Positions 43,964-53,300 of a stretch of DNA of 55,004 bases are shown here, piece after piece (within the stretch, counting starts at the first letter, position 1; the number at the start of each line of letters is the position of its first letter). The notes beneath the pieces were generated by a model, which saw only the letters and a list, made by a program, of their open reading frames with translations, ran no database searches and was not told the origin of the DNA. The stretch is from Eisenbergiella tayi (GTDB taxonomy: Bacteria > Bacillota > Clostridia > Lachnospirales > Lachnospiraceae), in the NCBI RefSeq assembly GCF_001881565.1, contig NZ_MPDJ01000016.1, positions 12,251 through 67,254 on the forward strand. Reading direction: 5' to 3'. The position numbers and the translations under genes were made by a program.

Positions 43964-45997
43964 ATGAGAGAAGTAATCAACAAATATCCGCGCCTGCTTC
44001 ATGGAGGGGATTATAATCCGGAGCAGTGGCTGGACAGTCCCCAGGTACTGGAGGAGGATATCAGGCTCATGAAGGAGGCCCGCGTAAACTGTGTTTCCTT
44101 AGGGATTTTTTCATGGGCCAGGCTGGAACCTGAAGAGGGGGAATTCCATTTTGGCTGGATTCGGAGGATTATTGACAAATTATATGAAAATGGTATTTAT
44201 ACCATTCTTGCCACACCTACCGGTGCCATGCCCAACTGGATGACCGCAAAATATGAGGAGGTGAGGCAGATGAGCCCGGAAGGCGTGCGCAATCTTCCGG
44301 GGAGAAGGCATAACTTCTGTTACACCTCTCCGATTATGAGAAAGAAAATGAAAAAGATTAACCATGAGCTGTCCCGGCATCTGGGAGATCATCCGGGCGT
44401 TATCCTGTGGCATATCTCCAATGAATACGGCGGAAACGGATCCGATGCATCCTGTCATTGTCCTCAATGCCAGCAGGCCTTCCGGGAATGGCTGAAGGAA
44501 AAGTACAAGACGCTGGATAATCTGAACCATGCCTGGTGGACTGCCTTCTGGAGCCATACCTATACGGACTGGTCCCAGATCCACAGCCCTGTGCCCAATG
44601 GGGAAAGCCGGCTGCATGGCCTGAATCTGGACTGGAAACGTTTTGTGAGCCATCAGATCCAGGACTTCTGCATGGAGGAAATCAGAGCGGTCCTGAAATA
44701 CAGCGTACTGCCCGTAACCACCAATATGATGGAATATTTCAAGCCCCTGGATTATTTCCGTTTTGCCCCTCAGCTCAGCATCATATCCTGGGACAACTAT
44801 CCGGAATGGCACAGTCAGAAGGATGAGGTAAATGTGGCCGTGCGCACGGCGGCCTGGCATTCCATGATGAGAAGCCTCAAAAAAGCGCCCTTCCTGATGA
44901 TGGAAAGCACTCCCTCCATCGTCAACTGGAAGGCTGTGAATACCCAGAAAAGGCCGGGGCTTCATGAATTGTCTTCCCTTCAGGCCGTCGCCTGCGGAAG
45001 CAACAGTGTGCAGTACTTCCAGTGGAGAAAGAGCAGGGGAAGTTCGGAAAAATTCCACGGGGCCGTAGTGGATCACAGAAATGGAAGCAATACCCGTGTA
45101 TTCCGGGAGGTATCCGCTCTCGGCAGCCGCATGGAGCAGATTTCTGATGCGGTATACCCTACCTGCAACAGGCCCAAAGCCGCCATTGTTTTTGACTGGG
45201 AGAACTGGTGGGCTGTGGAGGATATCGAGGGCCCCAGAAAGGACATGGCATATCAGGATACCATCCTGGCACACTTCAAGCCCTTCTGGGAAATGGGCAT
45301 TGATGTGGATTTTGTAAATGAAGACTGTGATCTCCAGGGCTACCGCCTTGTGGCGGCTCCTTTGAATTACCTGTATAAAAAGGGTTACGCTAAGAAGGTT
45401 AAGGATTATGTGGAAGCCGGCGGCTGTTATGTGGCCACTTATTTCAGCGGCGTGGTGGACGAGACGGATCTCTGTATTCTGGACAGGCATCCTCTTGAGG
45501 AGCTTCTGGGCATCCGTACGGAAGAAATGGACGCCGCGCCCGATCATCGCGTCAACAGCATCAGCTTTGAAGGAAAGTCATACAAAACAGGCTGCCTGCG
45601 GGAAATTTCCCATGTGATTCCAGGAGAAGGAGCGGAGGTTCTGGCCTCTTATGAGTCCGATTATTATGCGGGCTGCCCTGCGCTGACAAGGAAGAGTTAT
45701 GGAAGCGGCAGGGCCTATTACCTGGCCTGCGAAACGGAAGAGGCTTTTCTGAAGGCTCTGTACGCCGGACTGGCGGAAGAAAACGGTATCGGTACGGAGT
45801 TTACCGGAAGGCTTCCCTATGGGGTCACCGTATCCCGCAGGGAAGGCGGACAGGATCTGTGGTTTGTGCAGAACTTCAATGAAGCGGAAACGCAGATGGA
45901 GCTGCCCGGCACCTATGCGAGGGTGGAAGACGGCATGGAGCTGAAAGGCAGCATCACCTTAAAGCCCTTTGAATGTCTGATTCTGGCGGCAAAATAA
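43964..45997 (+). CDS. GH42 beta-galactosidase
   Basis: A 677-residue GH42 enzyme. The opening is LLHGGDYNPEQW. The acid/base is E154 in HISNEYGG and the nucleophile E314 in MMESTPS. The sequence CHCPQCQQAF shows the zinc-binding cysteines of this family. A trimerisation domain (from about 390) and a beta C-terminal domain (FVQNFNEAE...) follow. There is no signal peptide. The start at 43964 follows AGGGAGG. It would release beta-linked galactose from imported oligosaccharides. Confidence 0.93.
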   Translation: MREVINKYPRLLHGGDYNPEQWLDSPQVLEEDIRLMKEARVNCVSLGIFSWARLEPEEGEFHFGWIRRIIDKLYENGIYTILATPTGAMPNWMTAKYEEVRQMSPEGVRNLPGRRHNFCYTSPIMRKKMKKINHELSRHLGDHPGVILWHISNEYGGNGSDASCHCPQCQQAFREWLKEKYKTLDNLNHAWWTAFWSHTYTDWSQIHSPVPNGESRLHGLNLDWKRFVSHQIQDFCMEEIRAVLKYSVLPVTTNMMEYFKPLDYFRFAPQLSIISWDNYPEWHSQKDEVNVAVRTAAWHSMMRSLKKAPFLMMESTPSIVNWKAVNTQKRPGLHELSSLQAVACGSNSVQYFQWRKSRGSSEKFHGAVVDHRNGSNTRVFREVSALGSRMEQISDAVYPTCNRPKAAIVFDWENWWAVEDIEGPRKDMAYQDTILAHFKPFWEMGIDVDFVNEDCDLQGYRLVAAPLNYLYKKGYAKKVKDYVEAGGCYVATYFSGVVDETDLCILDRHPLEELLGIRTEEMDAAPDHRVNSISFEGKSYKTGCLREISHVIPGEGAEVLASYESDYYAGCPALTRKSYGSGRAYYLACETEEAFLKALYAGLAEENGIGTEFTGRLPYGVTVSRREGGQDLWFVQNFNEAETQMELPGTYARVEDGMELKGSITLKPFECLILAAK

Positions 45998-46002
45998 GAA
46001 CC

Positions 46003-46039
46003 AAAAAAGGAAGCCCGGTTTTGCCCGGACTTCCTTTTT
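46003..46039. terminator. Bidirectional terminator
   Basis: AAAAAAGGAAG (46003-46013) and CTTCCTTTTT (46030-46039), with inner CCGG/CCGG pairing, between convergent GH42 and VanZ genes. Confidence 0.85.
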
Positions 46040-46047
46040 GAATGAAA

Positions 46048-46614
46048 TCAACAGTAATCTTCCTCATATTCCTCCTCTGTCCTGCTGTTTCCCAGAGACA
46101 GGGGGCGGAAGATCGTTTTACGTCCGATGTAGCATAAGAGCCGCGTGATTTCGATGCCGGCAAAAATACCGATACTGTCAATCAGCACATCTCTGGGAGA
46201 AGGGGTTCGGCCGGGGACAAAGGACTGGTGCCATTCATCCAGCCCGGCAAAGGCCACACAGAACAGCCCTGCGGCAAGCAAAAGCTTCCATCCCCGCAGG
46301 CGGTATACGTACAGCGGAAAAGAAACCGAAACAGCCAGAAGAAAATATTCCGTCATATGAGCTGTTTTGCGCACATAATGTTCGATCCGCTGCGCATAAT
46401 GCAGTATCTGCGCATCATTCCAGTCCTTGTCCAGCACCTGTTCGCAGGCCTGTACGAAGCGCAGGCTTACCGAACTGCTCACCGCGCCGGAGACGTCGCC
46501 GTCCTGTGCGGAAAAACTGAAAATGACATACATCATAATCAGTGCCGGAAGGAAAGAAAGCGGCTTCAGCACATACCGCAGCAGTTTTTTCAAAAACAAT
46601 TTCACATATTTCAT
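46048..46614 (-). CDS. VanZ-like membrane protein
   Basis: A 188-residue membrane protein of the VanZ/phosphotransbutyrylase-like family. It has about four hydrophobic segments (ALIMMYVIFSFSAQ, FLLAVSVSFPLYV, LLLAAGLFCVAFAG, IDSIGIFAGIEITRLL). The hallmark is the DEWHQSFVPGRTPSPRDVLIDS motif. VanZ lends low-level teicoplanin resistance in enterococci, but most chromosomal homologues have no known role. It is divergent from a TetR gene and the spacer holds shared boxes, so TetR may control it. Confidence 0.85.
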   Translation of the reverse strand: MKYVKLFLKKLLRYVLKPLSFLPALIMMYVIFSFSAQDGDVSGAVSSSVSLRFVQACEQVLDKDWNDAQILHYAQRIEHYVRKTAHMTEYFLLAVSVSFPLYVYRLRGWKLLLAAGLFCVAFAGLDEWHQSFVPGRTPSPRDVLIDSIGIFAGIEITRLLCYIGRKTIFRPLSLGNSRTEEEYEEDYC

Positions 46615-46918
46615 ATAGATTCCCCGATTCTTTTTCTGTTACTATCTCAAACGCTGCCAGTTTCCGAAGCCTTGAATCTTTCCTGTAATCTGACTTTGCA
46701 CTTACAGCCAACGCGATAGTTCCCTATCTGATTAATGTGAACATATTAGCACACAAAAATTCTGAAAAAAAGAAAATAGCGGAAAATTTAAATAAAAATT
46801 CATAAATTATGCTATTATTAACCTTAATCCCGTATATAGGGAACACAAAAATTCGGCTTTATTTTTTCGTGTATTTATGATACGATATGAACAAGCCGGA
46901 TTTCAGAGAGGTCTTTCT
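46615..46918. promoter_or_regulatory. Divergent VanZ/TetR control region
   Basis: GATAG-TTCC-CTATC (46715-46728) is a perfect small palindrome. GTTCCCTAT within it reappears inverted as ATAGGGAAC at 46836-46844. Two related sites in a divergent spacer next to a TetR gene are candidate operators. The rest is AT-rich without a recognisable gene. Confidence 0.5.
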
Positions 46919-47506
46919 ATGGGAGAAAAATCAGCGCACAAAAAACAATTCATAGTAGAAACGGCAAGGCAGGTTTTCGTGGAAAAAGGCTACAAGGATG
47001 TGACCATGAAAGATATTGTGGATGCCTGCGGTATCAGCAGGGGAGGCCTGTACCTTTATTTTGAGAGTACGGCAGAGCTTTTCAGGGAAGTCCTGGAAGC
47101 GGAGCAGAAGGAAAAGGATGATATTTTTTCGGGAGAAATTCCTGAAGATGCCACTGCCACAGATATTCTTCTTGTGTTTCTGAAAGAACAGAAAAAGGAA
47201 ATACTTCTTAAAAAAAACAGCATAACAGTTGCTGCCTACGAGTATTTTTTTGCAAATAAACCCGCCAAAAAGGATAACCTGCTCCGCAGGAAATTTTTGG
47301 AGTCCGTGGATATCCTCAAAGGACTGATCGAGGCCGGTGTGGAAAACGGGGAATTCGTCTGTGAGGATCCGGAGAGTACGGCGCAGGATATCATGTTTGT
47401 GCTGGAAGGGCTGCGGGTGTGTTCCCAGACGATGGGACTGTCTGAAAGCAGGGTGGACAGAGAGCTTCTTTATATCATGGAGGGGCTTGTATATGAAGAT
47501 TTATAA
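46919..47506 (+). CDS. TetR-family transcriptional regulator
   Basis: A 195-residue regulator with the N-terminal HTH VETARQVFVEKGYKDVTMKDIVDACGISRGGLYLYF (about 14-49), followed by a helical ligand domain. The start at 46919 (MGEKSAHKK) follows GAGAGG. The in-frame ATG at 46877 would add 14 untypical residues. It likely represses itself and the divergent VanZ gene. Confidence 0.9.
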   Translation: MGEKSAHKKQFIVETARQVFVEKGYKDVTMKDIVDACGISRGGLYLYFESTAELFREVLEAEQKEKDDIFSGEIPEDATATDILLVFLKEQKKEILLKKNSITVAAYEYFFANKPAKKDNLLRRKFLESVDILKGLIEAGVENGEFVCEDPESTAQDIMFVLEGLRVCSQTMGLSESRVDRELLYIMEGLVYEDL

Positions 47507-47546
47507 CTGTGACAGATATCAATATTTTACTTAAATGATAACGAAT

Positions 47547-47574
47547 GCCTCAAGGATGAGCCTTGGGGCGTTTT
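47547..47574 (+). terminator. Terminator after the TetR gene
   Basis: GCCTCAAGG (47547-47555) pairs with CCTTGGGGC (47561-47569), followed by GTTTTG. It lies between the TetR and the first aspartoacylase-family gene. Confidence 0.65.
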
Positions 47575-47624
47575 GTATGTAAGCTGCGGACAAATATAAG
47601 CGGTGAAGGAAAGGAAGCAAAAAA

Positions 47625-48569
47625 TTGATCGAACGTATTGTGGAGATGGAACTGCCGGCGGGAGAAAAACTGATAATAGAAAAAAACAGGATCCAGGGAG
47701 AACGGCTGCGCCCGGACGCCGCCAGGCTGGCAATTGTCACCGGCAGCCACGGCGACGAGCTGGAGGGACAGTATATCTGCTATGAGACAGCCAGACGACT
47801 GAAGGAAGGACTGCAGTTCCTTTCAGGCACGGTTGACATTTATCCGGCGCTGAACCCCCTGGGAATCGATGTGGTACAAAGAACCTCCCCTCTGGGAAAT
47901 GTGGATATGAACCGCGTATTCCCCGGTTCCCCCGACGGAACCCTGCTGGAACAGGCCGCCGCCCGTATTGTGGAGGATCTGGAGGGCGCGGATTTATGCC
48001 TGGATATTCATGCAAGCGATGTATTCGTGAGGGAAATACCCCAGGTACGCCTGAGCGAAGATTTTGCAGAAAAACTCCTTCCCTATGCCAGGCTGATGAA
48101 TGTGGATATGGTCTGGACCAACGCCACCGCAACCGTGCATGAATCAACCCTGGCCCATGCCATGAACAGCAGGGGAGTCCCTGCTTTAGTGGTGGAGCTG
48201 GGAGTGGGAAACCGGATCAGCCCGGAGTACGGCAGCCGCATCGTGGACGGTATTTTCAACGTGATGAACCTGCTGGGCATGTGGAAAGGAAAACACAGCA
48301 TGGTGGGCATGCCTGCCGTTTCCACAGACGGTGAGGTGGAGTTTATCAGAGCATCCGTCAACGGCATGTTCCTCCCCTCCGCCGCACATAACCATTATAT
48401 CAGACAGGGAGAGAAAATAGGCGAAATCGTGGATGTGATCAATGGAACAGTAAAACAGGAAATTTTTGCGCACAAATCAGGCCTTATCTTTACCCTCAGA
48501 GAATATCCTCTGGTATATGAAGGCGCCCTTCTCGCAAGAATTCTTACGGGAATCGAAGAAAAAAAGTGA
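47625..48569 (+). CDS. Aspartoacylase/AstE-family zinc amidohydrolase
   Basis: A 314-residue M14-like deacylase. Zinc ligands are H42 and E45 in GSHGDELEG and H129 in LDIHAS; the catalytic Glu is E191 in ALVVELGVG; the substrate-binding NVDMNRVFPG is present. The C-terminal beta domain (GEKIGEIVDVINGTVKQEIFAHKSG) is typical of the aspartoacylase branch that removes acyl groups from amino acids. The start is TTG (47625), after AAGGAAG; no ATG is better placed. It is followed 13 bases later by a second, diverged family member. Confidence 0.85.
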   Translation: MIERIVEMELPAGEKLIIEKNRIQGERLRPDAARLAIVTGSHGDELEGQYICYETARRLKEGLQFLSGTVDIYPALNPLGIDVVQRTSPLGNVDMNRVFPGSPDGTLLEQAAARIVEDLEGADLCLDIHASDVFVREIPQVRLSEDFAEKLLPYARLMNVDMVWTNATATVHESTLAHAMNSRGVPALVVELGVGNRISPEYGSRIVDGIFNVMNLLGMWKGKHSMVGMPAVSTDGEVEFIRASVNGMFLPSAAHNHYIRQGEKIGEIVDVINGTVKQEIFAHKSGLIFTLREYPLVYEGALLARILTGIEEKK

Positions 48570-48582
48570 ACAGGAGAGCGAA

Positions 48583-49518
48583 ATGGAAACGAAGGAATTA
48601 TTTCGGATGAAATCCAACTACAGAGAAGACATGCTGGTGCAGGGATATCGCTTTGGAAAAGGCGAAAAAGCCGCCTGCATTGCAGGGGCCGTACGCGGAA
48701 ATGAAATCCAGCAGCTCTACATCTGCTCCCAGCTGGTAAAACAACTCAAGGAACTGGAAAATAAAGGCTGCATCAACGCCAACAAAGAAATCATGGTAAT
48801 CCCCGCCATCAACCCTTTTTCCGTCAACACCGGCAAACGTTTTTGGGGAGTAGGCGACATTGACATCAACCGCAGCTTCCCCGGAAACCAGGAAGGCGAC
48901 ACCACCTCCCGGATAGCCGCCGGAGTGCTGGAACAAATCTGCGACTACACCTACGGCATCCAGTTTGCCAGCTTTTACATGCCCGGAGAATTCGTCCCCC
49001 ATGTCCGAATGATGGAAACCGGCTTCCAAAGCCCGTCCCTGGCGAACCTGTTCGGCCTTCCCTATGTAGTGATCCGCAAACCCCGCCCCGTGGACACCAA
49101 AACCCTCAACTACAACTGGCAGAACCAATCCACCGCCGCCTTCAGCGTCTACACCAACAAAACCGACGAACTCGACGAAAAAAGCGCCGTCCGCGCCACC
49201 GGAGCCGTCCTGCGCTTCCTCACCCGCATGGGAATCATCCGCTACGAAAGCCACAGCGGCTACATCAGCCACGTAATCCAGGACGAAGACCTCACCAACG
49301 TCCACGCAGGAACCGCCGGCCTCTACCGCCGCCTCACCACCCCCGGAGAATACGTCCGCTACCACCAGCCCCTTGCCCAAATCCTGGATTCCTACGAAGG
49401 CTTCACCAAACAAGAAATCCTGGCCCCCACCGAAGGCATCATTTTCTACGCCCACAAAGACCCCCTCATAAACCAGGGCGACATCACCTTCCGCATCATC
49501 CACCGCCTCCACGAATAA
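48583..49518 (+). CDS. AstE-family paralogue lacking catalytic residues
   Basis: A 311-residue member of the same family as the gene before it. The first zinc His is R38 (GAVRGNEI), although E41 remains. The LDIHAS His is replaced (GIQFAS, F128), and no VVELG-like catalytic Glu is found at the expected place (TAAFSVYTNKTDE). DIDINRSFPG and the C-terminal domain are kept. It is therefore a likely pseudoenzyme or partner subunit. Codon third bases become almost entirely A or C over its 3' half, unlike its start. The ATG follows CAGGAGAG. Confidence 0.8.
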   Translation: METKELFRMKSNYREDMLVQGYRFGKGEKAACIAGAVRGNEIQQLYICSQLVKQLKELENKGCINANKEIMVIPAINPFSVNTGKRFWGVGDIDINRSFPGNQEGDTTSRIAAGVLEQICDYTYGIQFASFYMPGEFVPHVRMMETGFQSPSLANLFGLPYVVIRKPRPVDTKTLNYNWQNQSTAAFSVYTNKTDELDEKSAVRATGAVLRFLTRMGIIRYESHSGYISHVIQDEDLTNVHAGTAGLYRRLTTPGEYVRYHQPLAQILDSYEGFTKQEILAPTEGIIFYAHKDPLINQGDITFRIIHRLHE

Positions 49519-49630
49519 AAAACAATCTACGACCTGCCCATGCATTCATGGTGTCAGCCCAATACCAACTTTGTGTAATAAAATCAAAAATAAAATGCTC
49601 CTTTCCCTCCCGTTACCATACCCTACCCTC

Positions 49631-50131
49631 CTCATCCGGCCGCCTTCCGTCCGTGTTTCTTCCCGGTGGGGCTGTCTGGCCTCTCTCCTGCCCGGGCGCC
49701 TGCTCTCTGTAGGGACGGCGGCATCTCAAAAAAAGGGCGGAAGTTTCTTACTGCTTTGCTCCTATGCTCCTCTGCCCGCCCCAGTACAGCATTGCATTAA
49801 TATCACAGTAATGAGCACTCGCTATTCCCGCCAGCACTGCGTTGTCGTCGGTCAACGATGCCACCGCATCGCCTCCCTCCTCCGCCTTGTGCTGACAGGA
49901 ATATCAAGCACTCATTACTGTGATATTAATGCAATGCTGTACTAGCGGTGCTGTCTGACGACTGCCAAGGAGGAGTTCAAGCCGCGTTGGCAGAGGAACA
50001 TAGGAACAAAACAGTTAGAAACTCCCCCTTTTTTTGTCTGCCGCCGCCCCTACAGAGAGCAGGCGCCCGGGCAGGAGAGAGGCCAGACAGCCCCACCGGG
50101 GAGAAACACGGACGGAAGGCGGCCGGATGAG
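49631..50131 (-). repeat. Giant nested hairpin, family B, copy 2
   Basis: About 501 bp. CTCATCCGGCC (49631) is inverted at the right end (to 50131), with near-continuous pairing for about 100 nt. Inside, a perfect 33-bp inverted repeat (49793-49825 with 49911-49943) forms a second hairpin with an 85-bp, itself paired, loop. The minus strand carries CTGCCAACGCGGC (49993-49981), GAACTCCTC (49978-49970) and CGTCAGACA (49960-49952), the same order as in copy 1. The flanks are G-rich on the minus strand. No credible gene is inside. Confidence 0.9.
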
Positions 50132-50193
50132 GCCGCTCACCCCCCATTTCCCCACCCCCATCTTTTTATTTCCCCTCATTTTATTAAATTGCA

Positions 50194-50221
50194 TTGAAAA
50201 AAAACGCAGATTTTGTATAAT
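50194..50221 (+). promoter_or_regulatory. Promoter of purL
   Basis: TTGAAA (50194-50199), a 16-base spacer and TATAAT (50216-50221). The leader of about 100 nt has GCCGGC-rich hairpins but no purine riboswitch that I can identify. Confidence 0.65.
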
Positions 50222-50330
50222 AAGAAGAGAATGCCCGCCTCCCGGCCTGCTTTTATATGCCCGGAGGAAAAAGCAGCCGGCGGCTGGGGATGAAAAAAAT
50301 GCCGGCCACAAACATTTGGAGGAGCCATTC

Positions 50331-53300
50331 ATGGGAAATGTAAGACGTATCTATGTAGAGAAGAAAGCCCCTTTTGCTGTGAAAGCGAAGGAACTGAAAG
50401 GCGATCTGAAGAACTATCTGAACCTGAAAAAAGTAGAGGATGTGAGAATGTTCATCCGCTACGATGTGGAGCATATCAGCGATGAGGTATTTGAAAAGGC
50501 CTGCAAAACGGTGTTTTCCGAGCCTCCTGTAGATGACCTTTACAGAGAGCAGATTACCGTTCCGGAGAACGGAAGAGTATTTTCTGTGGAGTTCCTGCCC
50601 GGACAGTTTGACCAGAGAGCGGATTCTGCCCTGCAGTGCGTAAAGTTCTTAAATGAAGAAGAAGATCCAATTATCAGGACCGCGGTGACCTACCTGATTA
50701 CCGGTGAGCTGACGGATGAAGAATTTGACAGGATAAAGGCCTACTGTATCAACCCTGTGGATTCCAGGGAAACGGATATGGTTAAGCCGGAAACACTGGA
50801 AACAAATTTTGAGGAGCCGGAGGATGTGAAGATTTTTGACGGCTTCCGGAACCTGAAGGAGGAAGAACTCAGAGAACTTTATGATTCCCTGGGGCTTGCT
50901 ATGACCTTCCGGGATTTCCAGCATATTCAGAATTACTATGTGAACGACGAAAACAGAGATCCCTCCATGACGGAGATCCGTGTCCTCGATACGTATTGGT
51001 CCGATCATTGCCGTCACACCACTTTTTCCACGGAGCTGAAGGATGTGGAATTCGGGGAAGGCTACTACCGGACACCCATAGAAAGCACCTATCAAAGCTA
51101 CCTGGATACCAGGGAAGAGATTTTCAAGGGAAGAAAGGACAAGTTTGTCTGCCTGATGGATCTGGCTCTCATGGGTATGCGCAAGCTGAAAAAAGAAGGA
51201 AAACTCCAGGATATGGAGGAGTCCGATGAAATCAACGCCTGCTCCGTCATCGTCCCTGTGGAAATGGATTACGGAGACGGCCCTGTTACCGAGGAATGGC
51301 TTATTTTCTTTAAAAATGAAACCCATAACCATCCCACCGAAATCGAACCCTTCGGCGGTGCTGCCACCTGTCTGGGCGGCGCTATCCGGGACCCTCTTTC
51401 CGGACGCGGTTATGTATATCAGGCCATGCGCGTGACCGGGGCGGCGGATCCTACCGTTCCCGTAGCAGACACCTTAAAGGGAAAGCTTTCCCAGAAAAAG
51501 CTGGTCCGCGGCGCTGCAGACGGCTACTCCTCTTATGGCAATCAGATCGGTCTGGCAACCGGTTATGTAAAAGAAGTATATCATCCCAATTATGTGGCAA
51601 AACGTATGGAAATCGGCGCCGTTATGGGTGCCGCTCCCAGAAAAAATGTAATCCGTGAAACCTCCGATCCGGGCGATATCATCATCCTCTTGGGCGGACG
51701 CACCGGAAGGGACGGCTGCGGCGGCGCTACAGGTTCCTCCAAGGTGCATACGGAAGAGAGTATTGAAACCTGCGGCGCGGAAGTACAGAAGGGAAATGCG
51801 CCTACGGAACGTAAAATCCAGAGGCTGTTCCGCAGGGCGGAAGTCAGCAGGCTGATTAAGAAATGCAATGATTTCGGTGCCGGCGGCGTATCGGTTGCCA
51901 TCGGTGAGCTGGCGGACGGACTCCGGGTGGATCTGGATAAGGTTCCCAAGAAATACGCGGGTCTGGACGGAACGGAGCTTGCCATCTCCGAATCCCAGGA
52001 AAGGATGGCCGTTGTGGTAGCTCCCGGGGATGTGGATACTTTCCTGGATTATGCGAAGGAAGAAAATCTGGAGGCTGTGAGCGTTGCGGTTGTAACAAAG
52101 GAGCCCCGCCTCGTCCTTACCTGGAGGGGAAAAGAAATCGTGAATATTTCCAGGGCGTTCCTGGATACCAACGGAGCTCATCAGGAGACAGGCGTATATG
52201 TGGATATCCCGGCGGAGGGCAGCAGCTATTTTGATAAATACGCCGTTCCCGAAGCAGGAGAGGCGCTGGAAGCCGGTGATGCGAAAAAGGCATGGCTTAC
52301 CCTGCTTTCCAATCTGAATGTCTGCTCCCAGAAGGGCCTTGTGGAAATGTTCGACTCCTCCATCGGGGCAGCCAGCGTGCTGATGCCCTACGGCGGAAAA
52401 TACCAGCTTACGGAAACACAGGCTATGGTGGCAAAACTGCCTGTCCTGAAGGGGAAAACAGATACCGTAACCATGATGAGCTACGGGTTTGATCCTTATC
52501 TTTCCTCCTGGAGCCCTTATCACGGAGCGGTGTATGCCGTGACCGAATCCATGGCAAGAATCGTTGCCAGCGGCGGTGATTTCCATAAGATCCGTTTCAC
52601 CTTCCAGGAATATTTCCGCAGGATGACGGAGGATCCCAAACGTTGGAGCCAGCCTTTTGCCGCCCTGCTGGGGGCGTTTGACGCACAGGTCGGCTATGGC
52701 CTTCCTTCCATCGGAGGCAAGGATTCCATGTCCGGCACCTTTAATGAAATTGATGTGCCTCCTACCCTGGTATCCTTTGCGGTGGATGTGGCTAAGGAAA
52801 AGGATATTATCACACCCGAATTTAAAAAGCCGGGAAATAAGGTAGTACGCTTCTGCATGGAGAGGGATGAATACGATATCCCTGTTTATGAAAGTGTCAT
52901 GGAGCTTTATGACAAGATTACGGAAATGATCCGCGACGGCGTTATTATATCCGCATATGCGCTGGACAGCAAGGGTGCGGCAGCGGCTCTTCCCAAGATG
53001 GCCTTCGGCAATCATCTGGGTGTGGAGCTGAGTGATGACGCGGATTTGGAAGAACTCTTTGAAAATGCTCTGGGCGATATCATGGCGGAGGTTCCCGCAG
53101 ATAAGATCAACCTGATAGACACCGCTTATGAGCTTATCGGTACCATTACCAAAGAACCCATGGTTACCTTCGGAGATGTGGAAATCACTCTGGATGAGAT
53201 GCTCTGCGCATGGAAGGGAACTCTGGAAAAAGTATTCCCCACCAAAGCGAGCGAGGAAACGGCGCCGGTGGAAAGCAGCCTTTATAAGGCGGACAGCATC

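Noticed and set aside
44180..45547. Long minus-strand open frame (455 residues)
   Set aside because: It is antisense to GH42, with no ribosome-binding site or recognisable domain.
49571..49945. Open reading frame of 124 residues
   Set aside because: It lies almost wholly within the left half of a palindrome, has no ribosome-binding site, and matches no family I know.
66..50131. CRISPR arrays
   Set aside because: The repeats found are single inverted pairs. I saw no regularly spaced direct repeats with unique spacers.
50034..50330. N-terminal extension of PurL
   Set aside because: The extra 99 residues read through the hairpin arm and lie upstream of, or across, the likely promoter. The ATG at 50331 has GGAGGAG and gives the normal PurL N-terminus.
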